A stretch of 44,185 nt of DNA from CAVPLU01 sp050012535 (GTDB taxonomy: Archaea; Thermoproteota; Bathyarchaeia; 40CM-2-53-6). The stretch spans positions 1 to 44,185 of the forward strand of contig JBEKGZ010000005.1 in the NCBI GenBank assembly GCA_050012535.1, read 5' to 3'. The notes beneath the pieces were generated by a model. The model did no database searches. It was given only the letters and a program-made list of their open reading frames with translations, and was not told the origin of the DNA. Shown piece by piece: positions 7,404 through 15,832 of this stretch (within the stretch, counting starts at the first letter, position 1; each line of letters starts with the position of its first letter). Made by a program: the position numbers and the translations under genes.

Positions 7404-9362
7404 TCAGCCTCTTCCTGCTCGTATCATTGCCAAGATCTGGGTGTCAGTCAGGTTCCTTAGCGAGAGGGCGCCAGATGGGCAGGATGCAACGCAGGTCCCA
7501 CACCCTTCACAGAGCGCTTCAGCCACCTCTGCAACCTTCCTCTCAGTGTTCATACTCAGGGCTTCAAAGGGGCAGGCTGGCACGCAGATACCGCAGCCGC
7601 TGCAGAGTTCGTTCACGATCCGAGTTACTGTCGGTTCGCGCTCCAGGGTTGGGCTCGACAAGAGGATCAGAGCTTTGCTGGCTGCGCCGCTAGCTTGAGC
7701 GACCGTTTCCGGGATGTCCTTCGGCGAGTGTCCTGCACCTGCGATGAAGATGCCGGCGGTTGCACTTTCTAGAGGGCGGAGCTTCGGATGTGCCTCAGCG
7801 AAGAAACCGTTCTCATCTACAGCCGCCTTCAGCGTGTTGGCGAGTTCGCGGGATCCTTGACTTGGAATCATCCCGACCGCGAGTACAACAGCATCAGCGT
7901 GAATTTGCACGGTTTTCCCGCTGAGGGTGTCGACACCTTTGACGACCAATTTGTCGTTCTCTGCGTGGACCTTTGCCACTCTGCCACGTAGGTACAATAC
8001 GCCCCCTTCTTCTTGGCAGCGTTTGACGAACTCCTCGTATCCTTTTCCGCCGGCTCGAATGTCCATGTAGAAGACGTATGCTTGCCCATCTGGGACTTTG
8101 TGATGGAACAGCATCGCATGACGCGCGGTGTACATGCAACAGATCTTCGAACAGTATGCCAGCGCTGTCTCAGGCTCTCTCTGCCCTGCGCATTGAATGA
8201 ACACCACTTCCTTCGGGATTCGGCCGTCGGAAGGTCGTCTGATAATGCCAGATGTCGGTCCTGAGGCTGATAGCATGCGCTCGAATTCCAAGCTGGTCAT
8301 TACGTCTGGATAGATTCCGTACCCATATTCGGTGAGCCTCGTTGCGTCGTACATCTCGTAGCCTGTGGCCGAGATTATGGCGCCCACTTCAATCTCATGG
8401 GTCTGCGGGTGAGCATCGAGGTTAATGCAAGACATCCCGAGTTTGTCGCAAGCTTTCTTGCATTCGCCACACGCTTGAGGCAGAAGGCTCAGGCAGGTCT
8501 TCGCGTCTAAGACGTATGCAGGAGGCACGGCCTGCGCGAATGGGATGTAGATCGCTTTTCTCCAAGTCAGGCCCGAATCAAACTCATTCGGAACCTCAGC
8601 CGGACAGACCTTGACGCATTCTGCGCACGAATTGCATTTGGCCTCGTCAACGTAGACCGGTGCCTGTCGCACTTTCACTTTGAAGTTTCCGACGAAACCT
8701 TTGACATCCTCAACTTCGGAGAGTCGGAGAATCCTGATGTTTGGATTTCTATAAGCCTCAACCATGAGCGGCCCGAGGATACAGATAGAGCAATCTAGTG
8801 TCGGGAATGTTTCCGAGAGTTGTGCCATTCTTCCGCCAATGGAACCTGTCTTCTCCACAAGGTAGACCTGGTGTCCACTGTTGGCGATGTCAAGAGCTGC
8901 GCGGATACCTGCGACGCCGCCGCCGACAACGAGCGCTCTCCTAGTGACCGGGACTGTGATTGGGTCGAGGGGCTCATTCAGTTTGACTTTCTCTATGCTC
9001 TGGCGTATGATCACGTGTGCTTTCTCAGTCGCCTTCTCGATGTTGTCGTGAACCCAGCTACATTGCTCGCGTATGTTTGCGATCTCACATTGATACCTGT
9101 TGACGCCCGCAGCCCGAGCGGTGTTTCTGAATGTGACCTCATGCATTGCAGGTGAGCATGCAGCGACAACTATCGCGTCCAGTCTCTGCTGCTTTATGCT
9201 ATCCTTGATCAGAGCTTGTCCTGGTTCCGAGCACAGATATCGATGGTCAGCCGCGATCACGACATCAGGAATCTTGCCGGCTGCATCAGTGACCTCCTTG
9301 ACGTTGACTGTTCCGGCGATATTCAAGCCGCAATGGCAAACGAAGACTCCCAAACGTTTCAT
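7404..9362 (-). CDS. hdrA: Heterodisulfide reductase subunit A (HdrA)
   Basis: The FAD- and iron-sulfur-containing core of heterodisulfide reductase complexes, where flavin-based electron bifurcation occurs in methanogens. The start is ATG at 9362 (MKRLGVFVCHCGLNIAG), giving 652 residues. A longer open frame extends upstream, but that ATG forms an ATGA overlap with the hdrB stop. Features in order: N-terminal cysteine domain, FAD-binding VVGGGVAGIRAA near 145-156, CSICILGP cysteines, a ferredoxin motif CNSCAECVKVCP, and two C-terminal 4Fe-4S motifs, CSGCGICVPACP and CEGCGTCVASCP. It sits between hdrB and mvhD, the usual order. The disulfide or thiol partner in this organism is unknown. Confidence 0.93.
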   Translation of the reverse strand: MKRLGVFVCHCGLNIAGTVNVKEVTDAAGKIPDVVIAADHRYLCSEPGQALIKDSIKQQRLDAIVVAACSPAMHEVTFRNTARAAGVNRYQCEIANIREQCSWVHDNIEKATEKAHVIIRQSIEKVKLNEPLDPITVPVTRRALVVGGGVAGIRAALDIANSGHQVYLVEKTGSIGGRMAQLSETFPTLDCSICILGPLMVEAYRNPNIRILRLSEVEDVKGFVGNFKVKVRQAPVYVDEAKCNSCAECVKVCPAEVPNEFDSGLTWRKAIYIPFAQAVPPAYVLDAKTCLSLLPQACGECKKACDKLGMSCINLDAHPQTHEIEVGAIISATGYEMYDATRLTEYGYGIYPDVMTSLEFERMLSASGPTSGIIRRPSDGRIPKEVVFIQCAGQREPETALAYCSKICCMYTARHAMLFHHKVPDGQAYVFYMDIRAGGKGYEEFVKRCQEEGGVLYLRGRVAKVHAENDKLVVKGVDTLSGKTVQIHADAVVLAVGMIPSQGSRELANTLKAAVDENGFFAEAHPKLRPLESATAGIFIAGAGHSPKDIPETVAQASGAASKALILLSSPTLEREPTVTRIVNELCSGCGICVPACPFEALSMNTERKVAEVAEALCEGCGTCVASCPSGALSLRNLTDTQILAMIRAGRG

Positions 9363-10246
9363 GGCCGACTCACGTTCTCGACAGCGCTCTTGATGCCGCC
9401 ACGAATCGCACGAAACTGCGCGTCGCTTAGTCGAAGATCTTCCGGACTGACTCCGAGCGCAAGACCAAGTAGCTGGGTGAAATAGACCACAGGCAACGGT
9501 TGCGAGCCGGAAGATGCTGCAGGATCTTGCTTCTGGGATGCCTCCAAGTTGTATTTGCATAGTGGGCAGCTGACCGTGAGCAGTTTCGCTCCATGCGAGC
9601 GAGCAGTCTCGACAACATTGCGAGACAATAGCGTCATGGCGTCAGGAGCGCCGACGCCTAGGAAAGATCCACAGCATTCTGTCCGTGACGGGTAATCCAC
9701 CGACATACATCCGATGCTGAACATGAGGTCCTCCAGCACCGACGGTCGATGCGGATCGTCGAGCTTCATCTCCTCGAAAGGCCGCAGCAGCAGGCAGCCA
9801 TAGTATGTTCCGACCGGGAGGCCTCGCAAGGGCGCCTTTGCGGCCTCTCTGATCGCGTCGAAACCTACACGGTCTCTTAGGACTTCTAGGAAGTGTAAGA
9901 CGCCGAGCCCGCCTTCATACCTCTCCTCGTTGAATTCGTTAATCTGTTCCTGTTTGATCGCGTTCCGCTTGGCTTGGAGGTTCGCTCGCTTGAGGACGTT
10001 GTAGCATCCTGCGCAGAGGGTCACGAGCGTGTCGCTCTCAGCACGTGCTCTGGCTAGGATCCGGTTCGGCCCGGCATTCGTCATGACGTTGTCTGCGACA
10101 TTCGGAAATACTGCGCCGCAGCAAAGCCATCCCCGCATTTCCTTCAGTTCTAGTCCGAGGGCGCGTGCGGAAGCTTGTGCGGAGTCTTCGAAGTCTCTTG
10201 CTACGGTTCGGAGCGAACATCCTGGGAAGTACAAGTAGGACTGCAT
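9359..10246 (-). CDS. hdrB: Heterodisulfide reductase subunit B (HdrB)
   Basis: The catalytic subunit of heterodisulfide reductase, holding the special non-cubane clusters bound by two CCG domains. Both cysteine-rich sets are complete: YFPGCSL, WLCCGA and LCAGCYN in the first half, and YYGCLLL, TECCGSFLG and SCPLCKYN in the second. The ATG at 10246 gives the family-like start MQSYLYFPGC; a TTG three codons upstream (10255) is an alternative. The TGA overlaps the hdrA start by four bases. With hdrC it should form a membrane-free module that passes electrons between HdrA and a thiol/disulfide or the fumarate reductase subunits encoded upstream. Confidence 0.93.
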   Translation of the reverse strand: MQSYLYFPGCSLRTVARDFEDSAQASARALGLELKEMRGWLCCGAVFPNVADNVMTNAGPNRILARARAESDTLVTLCAGCYNVLKRANLQAKRNAIKQEQINEFNEERYEGGLGVLHFLEVLRDRVGFDAIREAAKAPLRGLPVGTYYGCLLLRPFEEMKLDDPHRPSVLEDLMFSIGCMSVDYPSRTECCGSFLGVGAPDAMTLLSRNVVETARSHGAKLLTVSCPLCKYNLEASQKQDPAASSGSQPLPVVYFTQLLGLALGVSPEDLRLSDAQFRAIRGGIKSAVENVSRP

Positions 10247-10256
10247 TCTTTCCAAC

Positions 10257-10652
10257 TCAGTATGGGCTGAGTTTCCTGAACGCGCTCACCAATCCTTGCT
10301 GCGGCATCTCAGGCGGGAATTTCTCGATCTTCAGGTCACGCAGATCGTTGCGGAGCTTGATCGTACGGAGGGCTTCGCAGATCTTGCTTACGTCTAGCCC
10401 TCTGGGGCACTGCGTCTCGCAGGAGAAGCAGGTTGCGCAAAGCCAGTACGATTTGGCGTCGAAGACTTGTTCGATGCCGAGCTGGAGATACCGAACGACC
10501 AGGTGAGGCATGAGATCCATCTGCGGCGCCAGCGGACATGTGGCCGAGCATTTTCCGCACTGATAGCAAAGCGAGAGATTCTGGCCGCTTATTCTTTCGA
10601 CCTTACGAAGTAGAGGACTGGTGACCGTTCCAGCAGAGATTTGATGAGCCAC
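10257..10652 (-). CDS. hdrC: Heterodisulfide reductase subunit C (HdrC)
   Basis: A 131-residue ferredoxin-like subunit with two 4Fe-4S motifs, CYQCGKCSATCP near residue 29 and CATCFSCETQCP near residue 72. It relays electrons between HdrA and HdrB. The start is GTG at 10652, just after the frdA stop; no other start precedes the first cluster motif. The soluble HdrC form is indicated because no membrane segment is present. Confidence 0.92.
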   Translation of the reverse strand: MAHQISAGTVTSPLLRKVERISGQNLSLCYQCGKCSATCPLAPQMDLMPHLVVRYLQLGIEQVFDAKSYWLCATCFSCETQCPRGLDVSKICEALRTIKLRNDLRDLKIEKFPPEMPQQGLVSAFRKLSPY

Positions 10653-10653
10653 T

Positions 10654-12333
10654 TCACTCCCATCCTCTGACTGCGAACGCCTCCAGTTCGATCTTCGCCT
10701 CTTTGCTGCGGTAATCAGGAAGGATTATGGGGCTGTGCCGGTCTGTGCTGACGCCTGCCTTCTTGAGTTCCTTGTGAAATCGAACCACATGCTCTAGGGT
10801 TGGCTTACCACATTGTGCAGTTCGTGATCTCTTGGCTGCGTCTTTTCCGGCGCGTCTTCCAAACACTAGAATGTCAAGCAGCGAGTTGCCCATCAACCGG
10901 TTTCTTCCGTGAATTCCACCCGCCGCTTCCCCTGCAACATACAGGTTCCGAACGTTCGTTCGTCCGTCTTCGTCTATCAGCACGCCGCCATTTTGGTAGT
11001 GTTGCGTCGCATAGACGAGAATGGGATCTTTGGTTATGTCGATCCCGAATCGCTTGAACTGTCGCACCATCGCGGGCGCAAGGCGCAGAGTTCGACCCGG
11101 ACCTCTCAGCATGTCAACTAACGGAGTGTCAAGCCACACCCCTACGAGTCCGCCAGGGGTTCGCACCCCTTTTCCACGCTCTTGGCATTCTCTGATTATT
11201 GCAGACGCGACAGCATCCCTTGTCTCGAGCTCGTTCACGAACCGTTCTCCATCAACGTTGACGAGCTGAGATCCAAGGCTTCGCATCTTCTCAGTTATGA
11301 GTTGCCCTGAGATCAGCTCGGGAAACGCGACTCCTGTCGGATGATATTGAATCGTATCCACGAAAGCCAGCTTGGCACCAGCACGATAGGCCAGTGGAAG
11401 ACCGTCCCCAGTGGCTCCATAGTGATTCGTTGTCGGGAAACCTTGCACATGGAGCCTGCCCGAACCACCTGTCGCCAAAATGGTCGTCTTTGCTCTGACG
11501 AAGACGAATTCGTTAGTCTCCATGTTTAGTAGAATCGCTCCGACACAATTCCCATCGGCGTCAGTAAGCAGCTCGATCACGGGAGAGAATTCGATAACCT
11601 GGATGCCCCGATTGATGACTTCGTCTCGGAGCGTTCGCATGATCTCCGCGCCGGTGTAGTCACGAGCCGCGTGCATTCGCTTTCTGCTTGTGCCTCCTCC
11701 GTGCATTGTCACAAACGTGCCGTCAGCTTCCTTGTCGAACATCATGCCGAGTTCTTCGAGCCATTCAATAACGGAAGGCGCGTCCTTCACAAGCGTCTCA
11801 ACGAGGCCGGGTATGTTCGTGTAGCCGCCGCCTCCCATAACGTCAAGATAGTGAGTTGCAGGCGAATCGTTCTCTTTGTCTGAGGCTTGGATGCCTCCTT
11901 GCGCCATCATAGTATTGGCGTCGCCGAATCGCAGTTTGGTGCACAAGAGGACACGAGCGCCTTCTTCTTGCGCGGCTAGGGCTCCTGCCGCGCCTGCGCC
12001 GCCTCCTCCGATAATCAATACGTCGGTTTCAATATCGGTTCGCGATAGATCGGTCTTCTCTGGGTTTAATCGGCTGTACGATTCCACAATGTCGCCAAGC
12101 TCGTTGACGACTGGCTCTCCCTTGTTAGCCCCCACGAGGAGTTTCCGCGTTGTTCCCGGCTTGTAGTCCGGATGAAACTCTGTCAGAAGCTGCTTCTTCT
12201 CTTCTGGCGTGAGTTTTGGGAAGGACTGTTTCATGCGTTCCATTCGATTTGCAGCTACTTTCTCGACCGAGCGCCGCATCTCTTCGTCGTAGCTGATTAC
12301 GGTTCGCCACAGTTTGGTCTGTTCCGAGGCCAT
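10654..12333 (-). CDS. frdA: Fumarate reductase/succinate dehydrogenase flavoprotein subunit (TfrA-like)
   Basis: A 559-residue FAD protein interconverting fumarate and succinate. An N-terminal extension of about 100 residues precedes the dinucleotide motif GGGGAGAAG at 109-117. Family motifs follow: MMAQGGIQA, a HGGGTSRKRMHAARDYTG segment, QYHPTG, TEKMRSLGSQLVN (position of the catalytic Arg loop), GERFVNELETRDAVA, and GGIHGRNRLMGNSLLDI near the C-terminus. It lies one step after frdB and immediately before hdrC. That context suggests a thiol-dependent or Hdr-coupled fumarate reductase like archaeal TfrA rather than a quinone-linked enzyme, and no membrane anchor genes are nearby. The direction of the reaction cannot be read from sequence. 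Confidence 0.88.
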   Translation of the reverse strand: MASEQTKLWRTVISYDEEMRRSVEKVAANRMERMKQSFPKLTPEEKKQLLTEFHPDYKPGTTRKLLVGANKGEPVVNELGDIVESYSRLNPEKTDLSRTDIETDVLIIGGGGAGAAGALAAQEEGARVLLCTKLRFGDANTMMAQGGIQASDKENDSPATHYLDVMGGGGYTNIPGLVETLVKDAPSVIEWLEELGMMFDKEADGTFVTMHGGGTSRKRMHAARDYTGAEIMRTLRDEVINRGIQVIEFSPVIELLTDADGNCVGAILLNMETNEFVFVRAKTTILATGGSGRLHVQGFPTTNHYGATGDGLPLAYRAGAKLAFVDTIQYHPTGVAFPELISGQLITEKMRSLGSQLVNVDGERFVNELETRDAVASAIIRECQERGKGVRTPGGLVGVWLDTPLVDMLRGPGRTLRLAPAMVRQFKRFGIDITKDPILVYATQHYQNGGVLIDEDGRTNVRNLYVAGEAAGGIHGRNRLMGNSLLDILVFGRRAGKDAAKRSRTAQCGKPTLEHVVRFHKELKKAGVSTDRHSPIILPDYRSKEAKIELEAFAVRGWE

Positions 12334-13026
12334 CTACGCTTCACCTGGTTCGATCTCTCTGGCGTTGTACAATTTCGTCAGCTCTGCTGTGCTCATCTTG
12401 ACTAGCTTCGCAAGTTCGTCGTTGTAGCGTCCAACCCTGATCTCCTCAAGTCGTTTCTGGAGGTGCTTCGATTTCAGAGCAACATGCGTTCCATATAGTC
12501 TTCGTGTAAGGATCGCGACGTTGTATTGGACTAGCTCGGCAGGACATCTTGTGGCACAAAGTCCACACATGATACAGTCGAATGAAAGATCGGCTGCATT
12601 GGCAATGTCGCCACGCATGGCAGCCGCCATTATGTCGATGACAGGCAAGTCTTGTGGACAGGCTCGGCTGCAAGAGTTGCACTGCAGACATCGCATGATC
12701 TCCGGATAGTAACGTGTTAGCGAGTTGATGTCTGGCTTCAGGGTCTTGATGTCGTATCGTGCCTTTTCGGCAGGGTGAAACGGGAGCATGGAGAAAACCA
12801 TTCCGTGCCTGACAGGTGTCTGACAAGCGAGTCCCGTGCGAAGCCTAAAGTCTCCGTGAATCCTGTAGACGGTCGCACATGCACCGCAGAATCCACTGCG
12901 ACAGCCGCATCCACGGAGCAACCGGTAACCGAGATGTTCCATGGCGGTTAGTATGGTGAGATTCTGTGGCACTTGGTACTGCTTACCGAACACGTAGACC
13001 GTCACGGCCGAGTTGTCTTTGCTCAT
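12334..13026 (-). CDS. frdB: Fumarate reductase iron-sulfur subunit (TfrB/SdhB-like)
   Basis: The electron-transfer subunit paired with FrdA. It has an N-terminal plant-type 2Fe-2S domain (RGCGCRSGFCGACA with a later Cys in GLACQT) and two cysteine clusters, CLQCNSCSRACP and CIMCGLCATRCP, in the C-terminal ferredoxin-like domain. The ATG at 13026 is preferred over one 11 codons upstream because GAAGGAG lies 8 bases before it. Methanogen TfrB carries an extra HdrB-like domain; here it is absent and separate hdrC and hdrB genes follow, so the cluster looks like a split version. TATA-like sequence lies about 60 bases upstream. Confidence 0.88.
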   Translation of the reverse strand: MSKDNSAVTVYVFGKQYQVPQNLTILTAMEHLGYRLLRGCGCRSGFCGACATVYRIHGDFRLRTGLACQTPVRHGMVFSMLPFHPAEKARYDIKTLKPDINSLTRYYPEIMRCLQCNSCSRACPQDLPVIDIMAAAMRGDIANAADLSFDCIMCGLCATRCPAELVQYNVAILTRRLYGTHVALKSKHLQKRLEEIRVGRYNDELAKLVKMSTAELTKLYNAREIEPGEA

Positions 13027-13080
13027 CGACCATACTCCTTCAGAGAAGGATGTGACCACTTAACCAAGTTCGCCTGTTGC

Positions 13081-13092
13081 GGAATATATTCC
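13081..13092 (-). promoter_or_regulatory. TATA box inside a perfect dyad before frdB
   Basis: GGAATATATTCC is a perfect 12-base palindrome in the 235-base gap between korC and frdB. On the minus strand it supplies a TATA-like element centred about 60 bases before the frdB start. This predicts a transcription start near 13061 and a short leader carrying the GAAGGAG ribosome site. A dimeric regulator binding the dyad would block TATA recognition. This role is inference. Confidence 0.45.
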
Positions 13093-13261
13093 AAAGCTAC
13101 TTACGTACTGGACTGTATATTCAATAGAACCAAAACCAAGAATCAGTACGCGTTCTTCACTGCCTACTCTCACGTTTCTACTTGCATTCGCCGCGTCGAC
13201 TTTCAGCTGCAGAGAGGGATGACATGGCCGATAGCAGGCCAAAGGGTGTCACCAGTCATGC

Positions 13262-13825
13262 CTACGCGGTTACTTTCTGTTCTTGGAGCAAAGCTCGAGC
13301 GAAATCGTAGCCGTTCTTGAAAGCAGTGATGTTCAGTTGTTCTGTGCCTCGTGGGGTGTACTTCGCGATTGCTTTCTCGACGGCTGTCGTGTCTACCATA
13401 TTGGTTAGGCCGACTATTGCGCCAACCATTACCATGTTCGATACTATCTTCTTGCCTAGACGTTCAGCGATACGTGTCGCGGGGATCCTGTAAGTCTTCG
13501 CGGTCTGATTGGCGTGGTCCTCTTGGATCATGTCAGGATCTATAATGACGATCGTGTCCCTGTCTAGATCTCCGATATTCTTTTGGTAAGCCTCTTGAGA
13601 CATGACCGCTACTAGGCTGGGTTTTCTGAGCTTCGGGTAGTTGATCTTCTCGTCGGAGACTATGACTTCGACTTTGGAGGCTCCTCCTCTGGATTCGGGG
13701 CCGTAGGATTGTGCTAGAGTCACGTTCTTGCCGCCGAAGACCGAGGCTGCTCTGCCGATCATTACTCCGGCGGTCACGATTCCCTGACCGCCTAGGCCAG
13801 CTATCCTTACCTCAAAGCGTGACAT
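13262..13825 (-). CDS. korC: 2-oxoacid:ferredoxin oxidoreductase gamma subunit (KorC)
   Basis: The gamma subunit of a four-subunit 2-oxoacid:ferredoxin oxidoreductase, most likely 2-oxoglutarate specific. ATG at 13825 gives MSRFEVRIAGLGGQGIVTAG, the standard family start; the frame is open further upstream but those residues are not family-like. GGGGAGG precedes the ATG. Conserved stretches include SYGPESRGGASK. It overlaps the korB end by 14 bases and closes the korDABC operon. Confidence 0.92.
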   Translation of the reverse strand: MSRFEVRIAGLGGQGIVTAGVMIGRAASVFGGKNVTLAQSYGPESRGGASKVEVIVSDEKINYPKLRKPSLVAVMSQEAYQKNIGDLDRDTIVIIDPDMIQEDHANQTAKTYRIPATRIAERLGKKIVSNMVMVGAIVGLTNMVDTTAVEKAIAKYTPRGTEQLNITAFKNGYDFARALLQEQKVTA

Positions 13826-14672
13826 TGGTGCGCCTCCCCGTTTTGTCAAGTCCCGCTTGAATGGATTGATTCTGTCCCCACAGCAGGTCACTGTATTCTG
13901 GTTTCTCGACGTTTACGAATTCTCCAACAACGATCTTGTCAGGCCCGACCACGGCATCGATCGGATTGATGTTCGATCGTACTTCACTGACTTCCCTGAG
14001 CCATTTCATGCCGAGGATTGGATCTGCGATCTTGTTTCTCCGGCCATATTCTTCTGGGCACGGTGTTATTATTTCGACGAAGCTGAAACCCTTCTTGGTG
14101 ATGGCTTTCTTCATAGATTCTCTGATACGTTTAACATGGATCGCTGTCCACCTTGCCACGTAGACGGCTCCTGAAGCTGCGGCTAGATGAGCCAGATTGA
14201 ATGGATGTTCGATGTTGCCGTATCGACTTGTCGTTGTGAATGCGCCGATCGGTGTCGTGGGGCCAGATTGCCCACCAGTCATACCATAGTTGAAGTTGTT
14301 GGAACAGATCACAGCGACGTCGACGTTCCTTCTGGCGGCGTGAATGAAGTGGTTTCCTCCAATCGCGAAGAGGTCGCCATCTCCACTGATCACAACGGGT
14401 TTCAGATCAGGCCTCGCTGCTTTCACTCCGACAGCGAAGGCCAATGGACGCCCATGTGTTGTGTGGAATGAGTCTGTGTTCGTGTATCCCGAGATTCTTC
14501 CTATGCAACCGATCCCTGAGATGACAACGATCTTGTCCCTGTCGAAGTTGAGTTCGTCTATGGCTCTGGCGAATTCCCCGAGTATGATGCCGTTGCCGCA
14601 ACCGTTGCACCATATGTGGGGAATCATTCCGCTCCTCGTGTAGTCTTGGAGAGGGTGTTGAACTGTCGACAT
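13812..14672 (-). CDS. korB: 2-oxoacid:ferredoxin oxidoreductase beta subunit, TPP-binding (KorB)
   Basis: The thiamine-pyrophosphate-binding subunit, 286 residues. It has WCNGCGNG near residue 21 (cluster cysteines), the TPP/Mg motif GDGDLFAIGGNHF at 97-109, and NNFNYGMTGGQ near 124. It catalyses decarboxylation of a 2-oxoacid, or the reverse carboxylation of an acyl-CoA, with ferredoxin as partner. The GMTGGQ(S/T)GPTTP form is common in the 2-oxoglutarate enzymes. It follows korA by 20 bases and overlaps korC. Confidence 0.93.
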   Translation of the reverse strand: MSTVQHPLQDYTRSGMIPHIWCNGCGNGIILGEFARAIDELNFDRDKIVVISGIGCIGRISGYTNTDSFHTTHGRPLAFAVGVKAARPDLKPVVISGDGDLFAIGGNHFIHAARRNVDVAVICSNNFNYGMTGGQSGPTTPIGAFTTTSRYGNIEHPFNLAHLAAASGAVYVARWTAIHVKRIRESMKKAITKKGFSFVEIITPCPEEYGRRNKIADPILGMKWLREVSEVRSNINPIDAVVGPDKIVVGEFVNVEKPEYSDLLWGQNQSIQAGLDKTGRRTNVTL

Positions 14673-14692
14673 TTCAAGCTTCCCCCATTTTT

Positions 14693-15832
14693 CTAACTTA
14701 CTGCTTGGGCCAGGATCTCCTCGGGCGTGTGAAGAGCGTCTCCTAGTTTCGGTAGGGAAGTGACTTTCCGGCGGCCTGCGCTTCTCTCCACTTCGCGGAC
14801 AAGTTGGCCGTAGTTCATCTCGGGTACCAGGATCTTGTTCACTCGCGAAGCCATTTGCTCAACTGCTTCGTCTGGGAAAGGCCAAATTGTGACGAGCCTC
14901 AAGAGTCCGATCTTGATTCCTCTCTCTCGTCCTTCAACTACGGCGGCGAGAGCGGATCTCGCCACGCTTCCGTACGCAACTATGCAGACATCAGCGTCAT
15001 CAAGGAAGACCTCTTCGACTCTCGTGATGTCTCTCACATTCTTGCGAATCTTGTCGCAGATCCTTTGAACCAAAACAGCATGGTGTTCTGTGCTGTCGGT
15101 TCGAGGGTGACCGGTTTCATCATGAGTTAGCCCGGTGGCGTAGAATCTGTATCCTTCGCCGAAGGTCGCCATCTCCGGCACGAGGTCCTCTCCTGCCTGG
15201 AAGGGTTTGTATTGAGATCGCGGTACGCTGGGTCTCTTACGGTTAATCAGCGGTATCTTCTCAGGCTCGGGTATCGCGAGCCTTTCCATTAGGTGCCCGA
15301 TAATCTCGTCCGTCATCACAAATGCTGGGCACCTGTATTTCTCTGAGAAGTTGAATGCTTCGACGGTGAGATCGAACATCTCTTGGACGGACGATGGGGC
15401 CAATGCGATTATTTCGTAGTCCCCATGTGATCCCCATTTTGCCTGCATAACATCCTGTTGCCCTGTCTTCGTTGGCTGACCCGTGCTGGGTCCGGCACGC
15501 ATCACGTCCACTACAACGCAAGGCGCCTCGGTCATAGCTGCGAGTCCAATGTTCTCCTGCATCAGACTGAAGCCCGGGCCTGAGGTAGCCGTCATGGACT
15601 TTACGCCGGCATACGACGCGCCGATCACCGCTGCCATCGAGGCTATCTCGTCTTCCATCTGCAGGTAGACGCCGCCAATCTCGGGGAGTCTCCTTGACAT
15701 GTGTTCAGCGATCTCTGTGGCTGGAGTGATTGGATATCCTCCGAAGAATCTACAGCCAGCAGCCAATGCGCCTTCAGCGCAGGCTACGTCTCCGAGTGCG
15801 AAATAGGTGCCGGTCAGAACATCTCTTCTCAG
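14693..15832 (-). CDS. korA: 2-oxoacid:ferredoxin oxidoreductase alpha subunit (KorA), apparent CTG start
   Basis: The alpha subunit, with GYPITPATEIAE and GPGFSLMQENIG as core motifs. The first ordinary start codon (TTG at 15766) falls inside the conserved N-terminus. The frame upstream encodes RRDVLTGTYFALGDVACAEG, which is characteristic of KorA. No ATG, GTG or TTG precedes it in frame. A CTG at 15832 does, overlapping the korD stop as CTGA, with AAGGGG 8 bases upstream. From that CTG the protein has 379 residues. ACG at 15835 is a less likely alternative. Same operon as korD, korB and korC. Confidence 0.9.
   Translation of the reverse strand: MRRDVLTGTYFALGDVACAEGALAAGCRFFGGYPITPATEIAEHMSRRLPEIGGVYLQMEDEIASMAAVIGASYAGVKSMTATSGPGFSLMQENIGLAAMTEAPCVVVDVMRAGPSTGQPTKTGQQDVMQAKWGSHGDYEIIALAPSSVQEMFDLTVEAFNFSEKYRCPAFVMTDEIIGHLMERLAIPEPEKIPLINRKRPSVPRSQYKPFQAGEDLVPEMATFGEGYRFYATGLTHDETGHPRTDSTEHHAVLVQRICDKIRKNVRDITRVEEVFLDDADVCIVAYGSVARSALAAVVEGRERGIKIGLLRLVTIWPFPDEAVEQMASRVNKILVPEMNYGQLVREVERSAGRRKVTSLPKLGDALHTPEEILAQAVS

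Noticed and set aside
9363..9560. Upstream extension of hdrA by 66 codons
   Set aside because: These residues overlap the hdrB coding region and are not HdrA-like. The ATG at 9362 forms the ATGA junction.
13060..13242. 60-codon minus-strand frame between korC and frdB
   Set aside because: It covers the predicted promoter and the dyad, is not family-like, and ends where the frdB leader should be.
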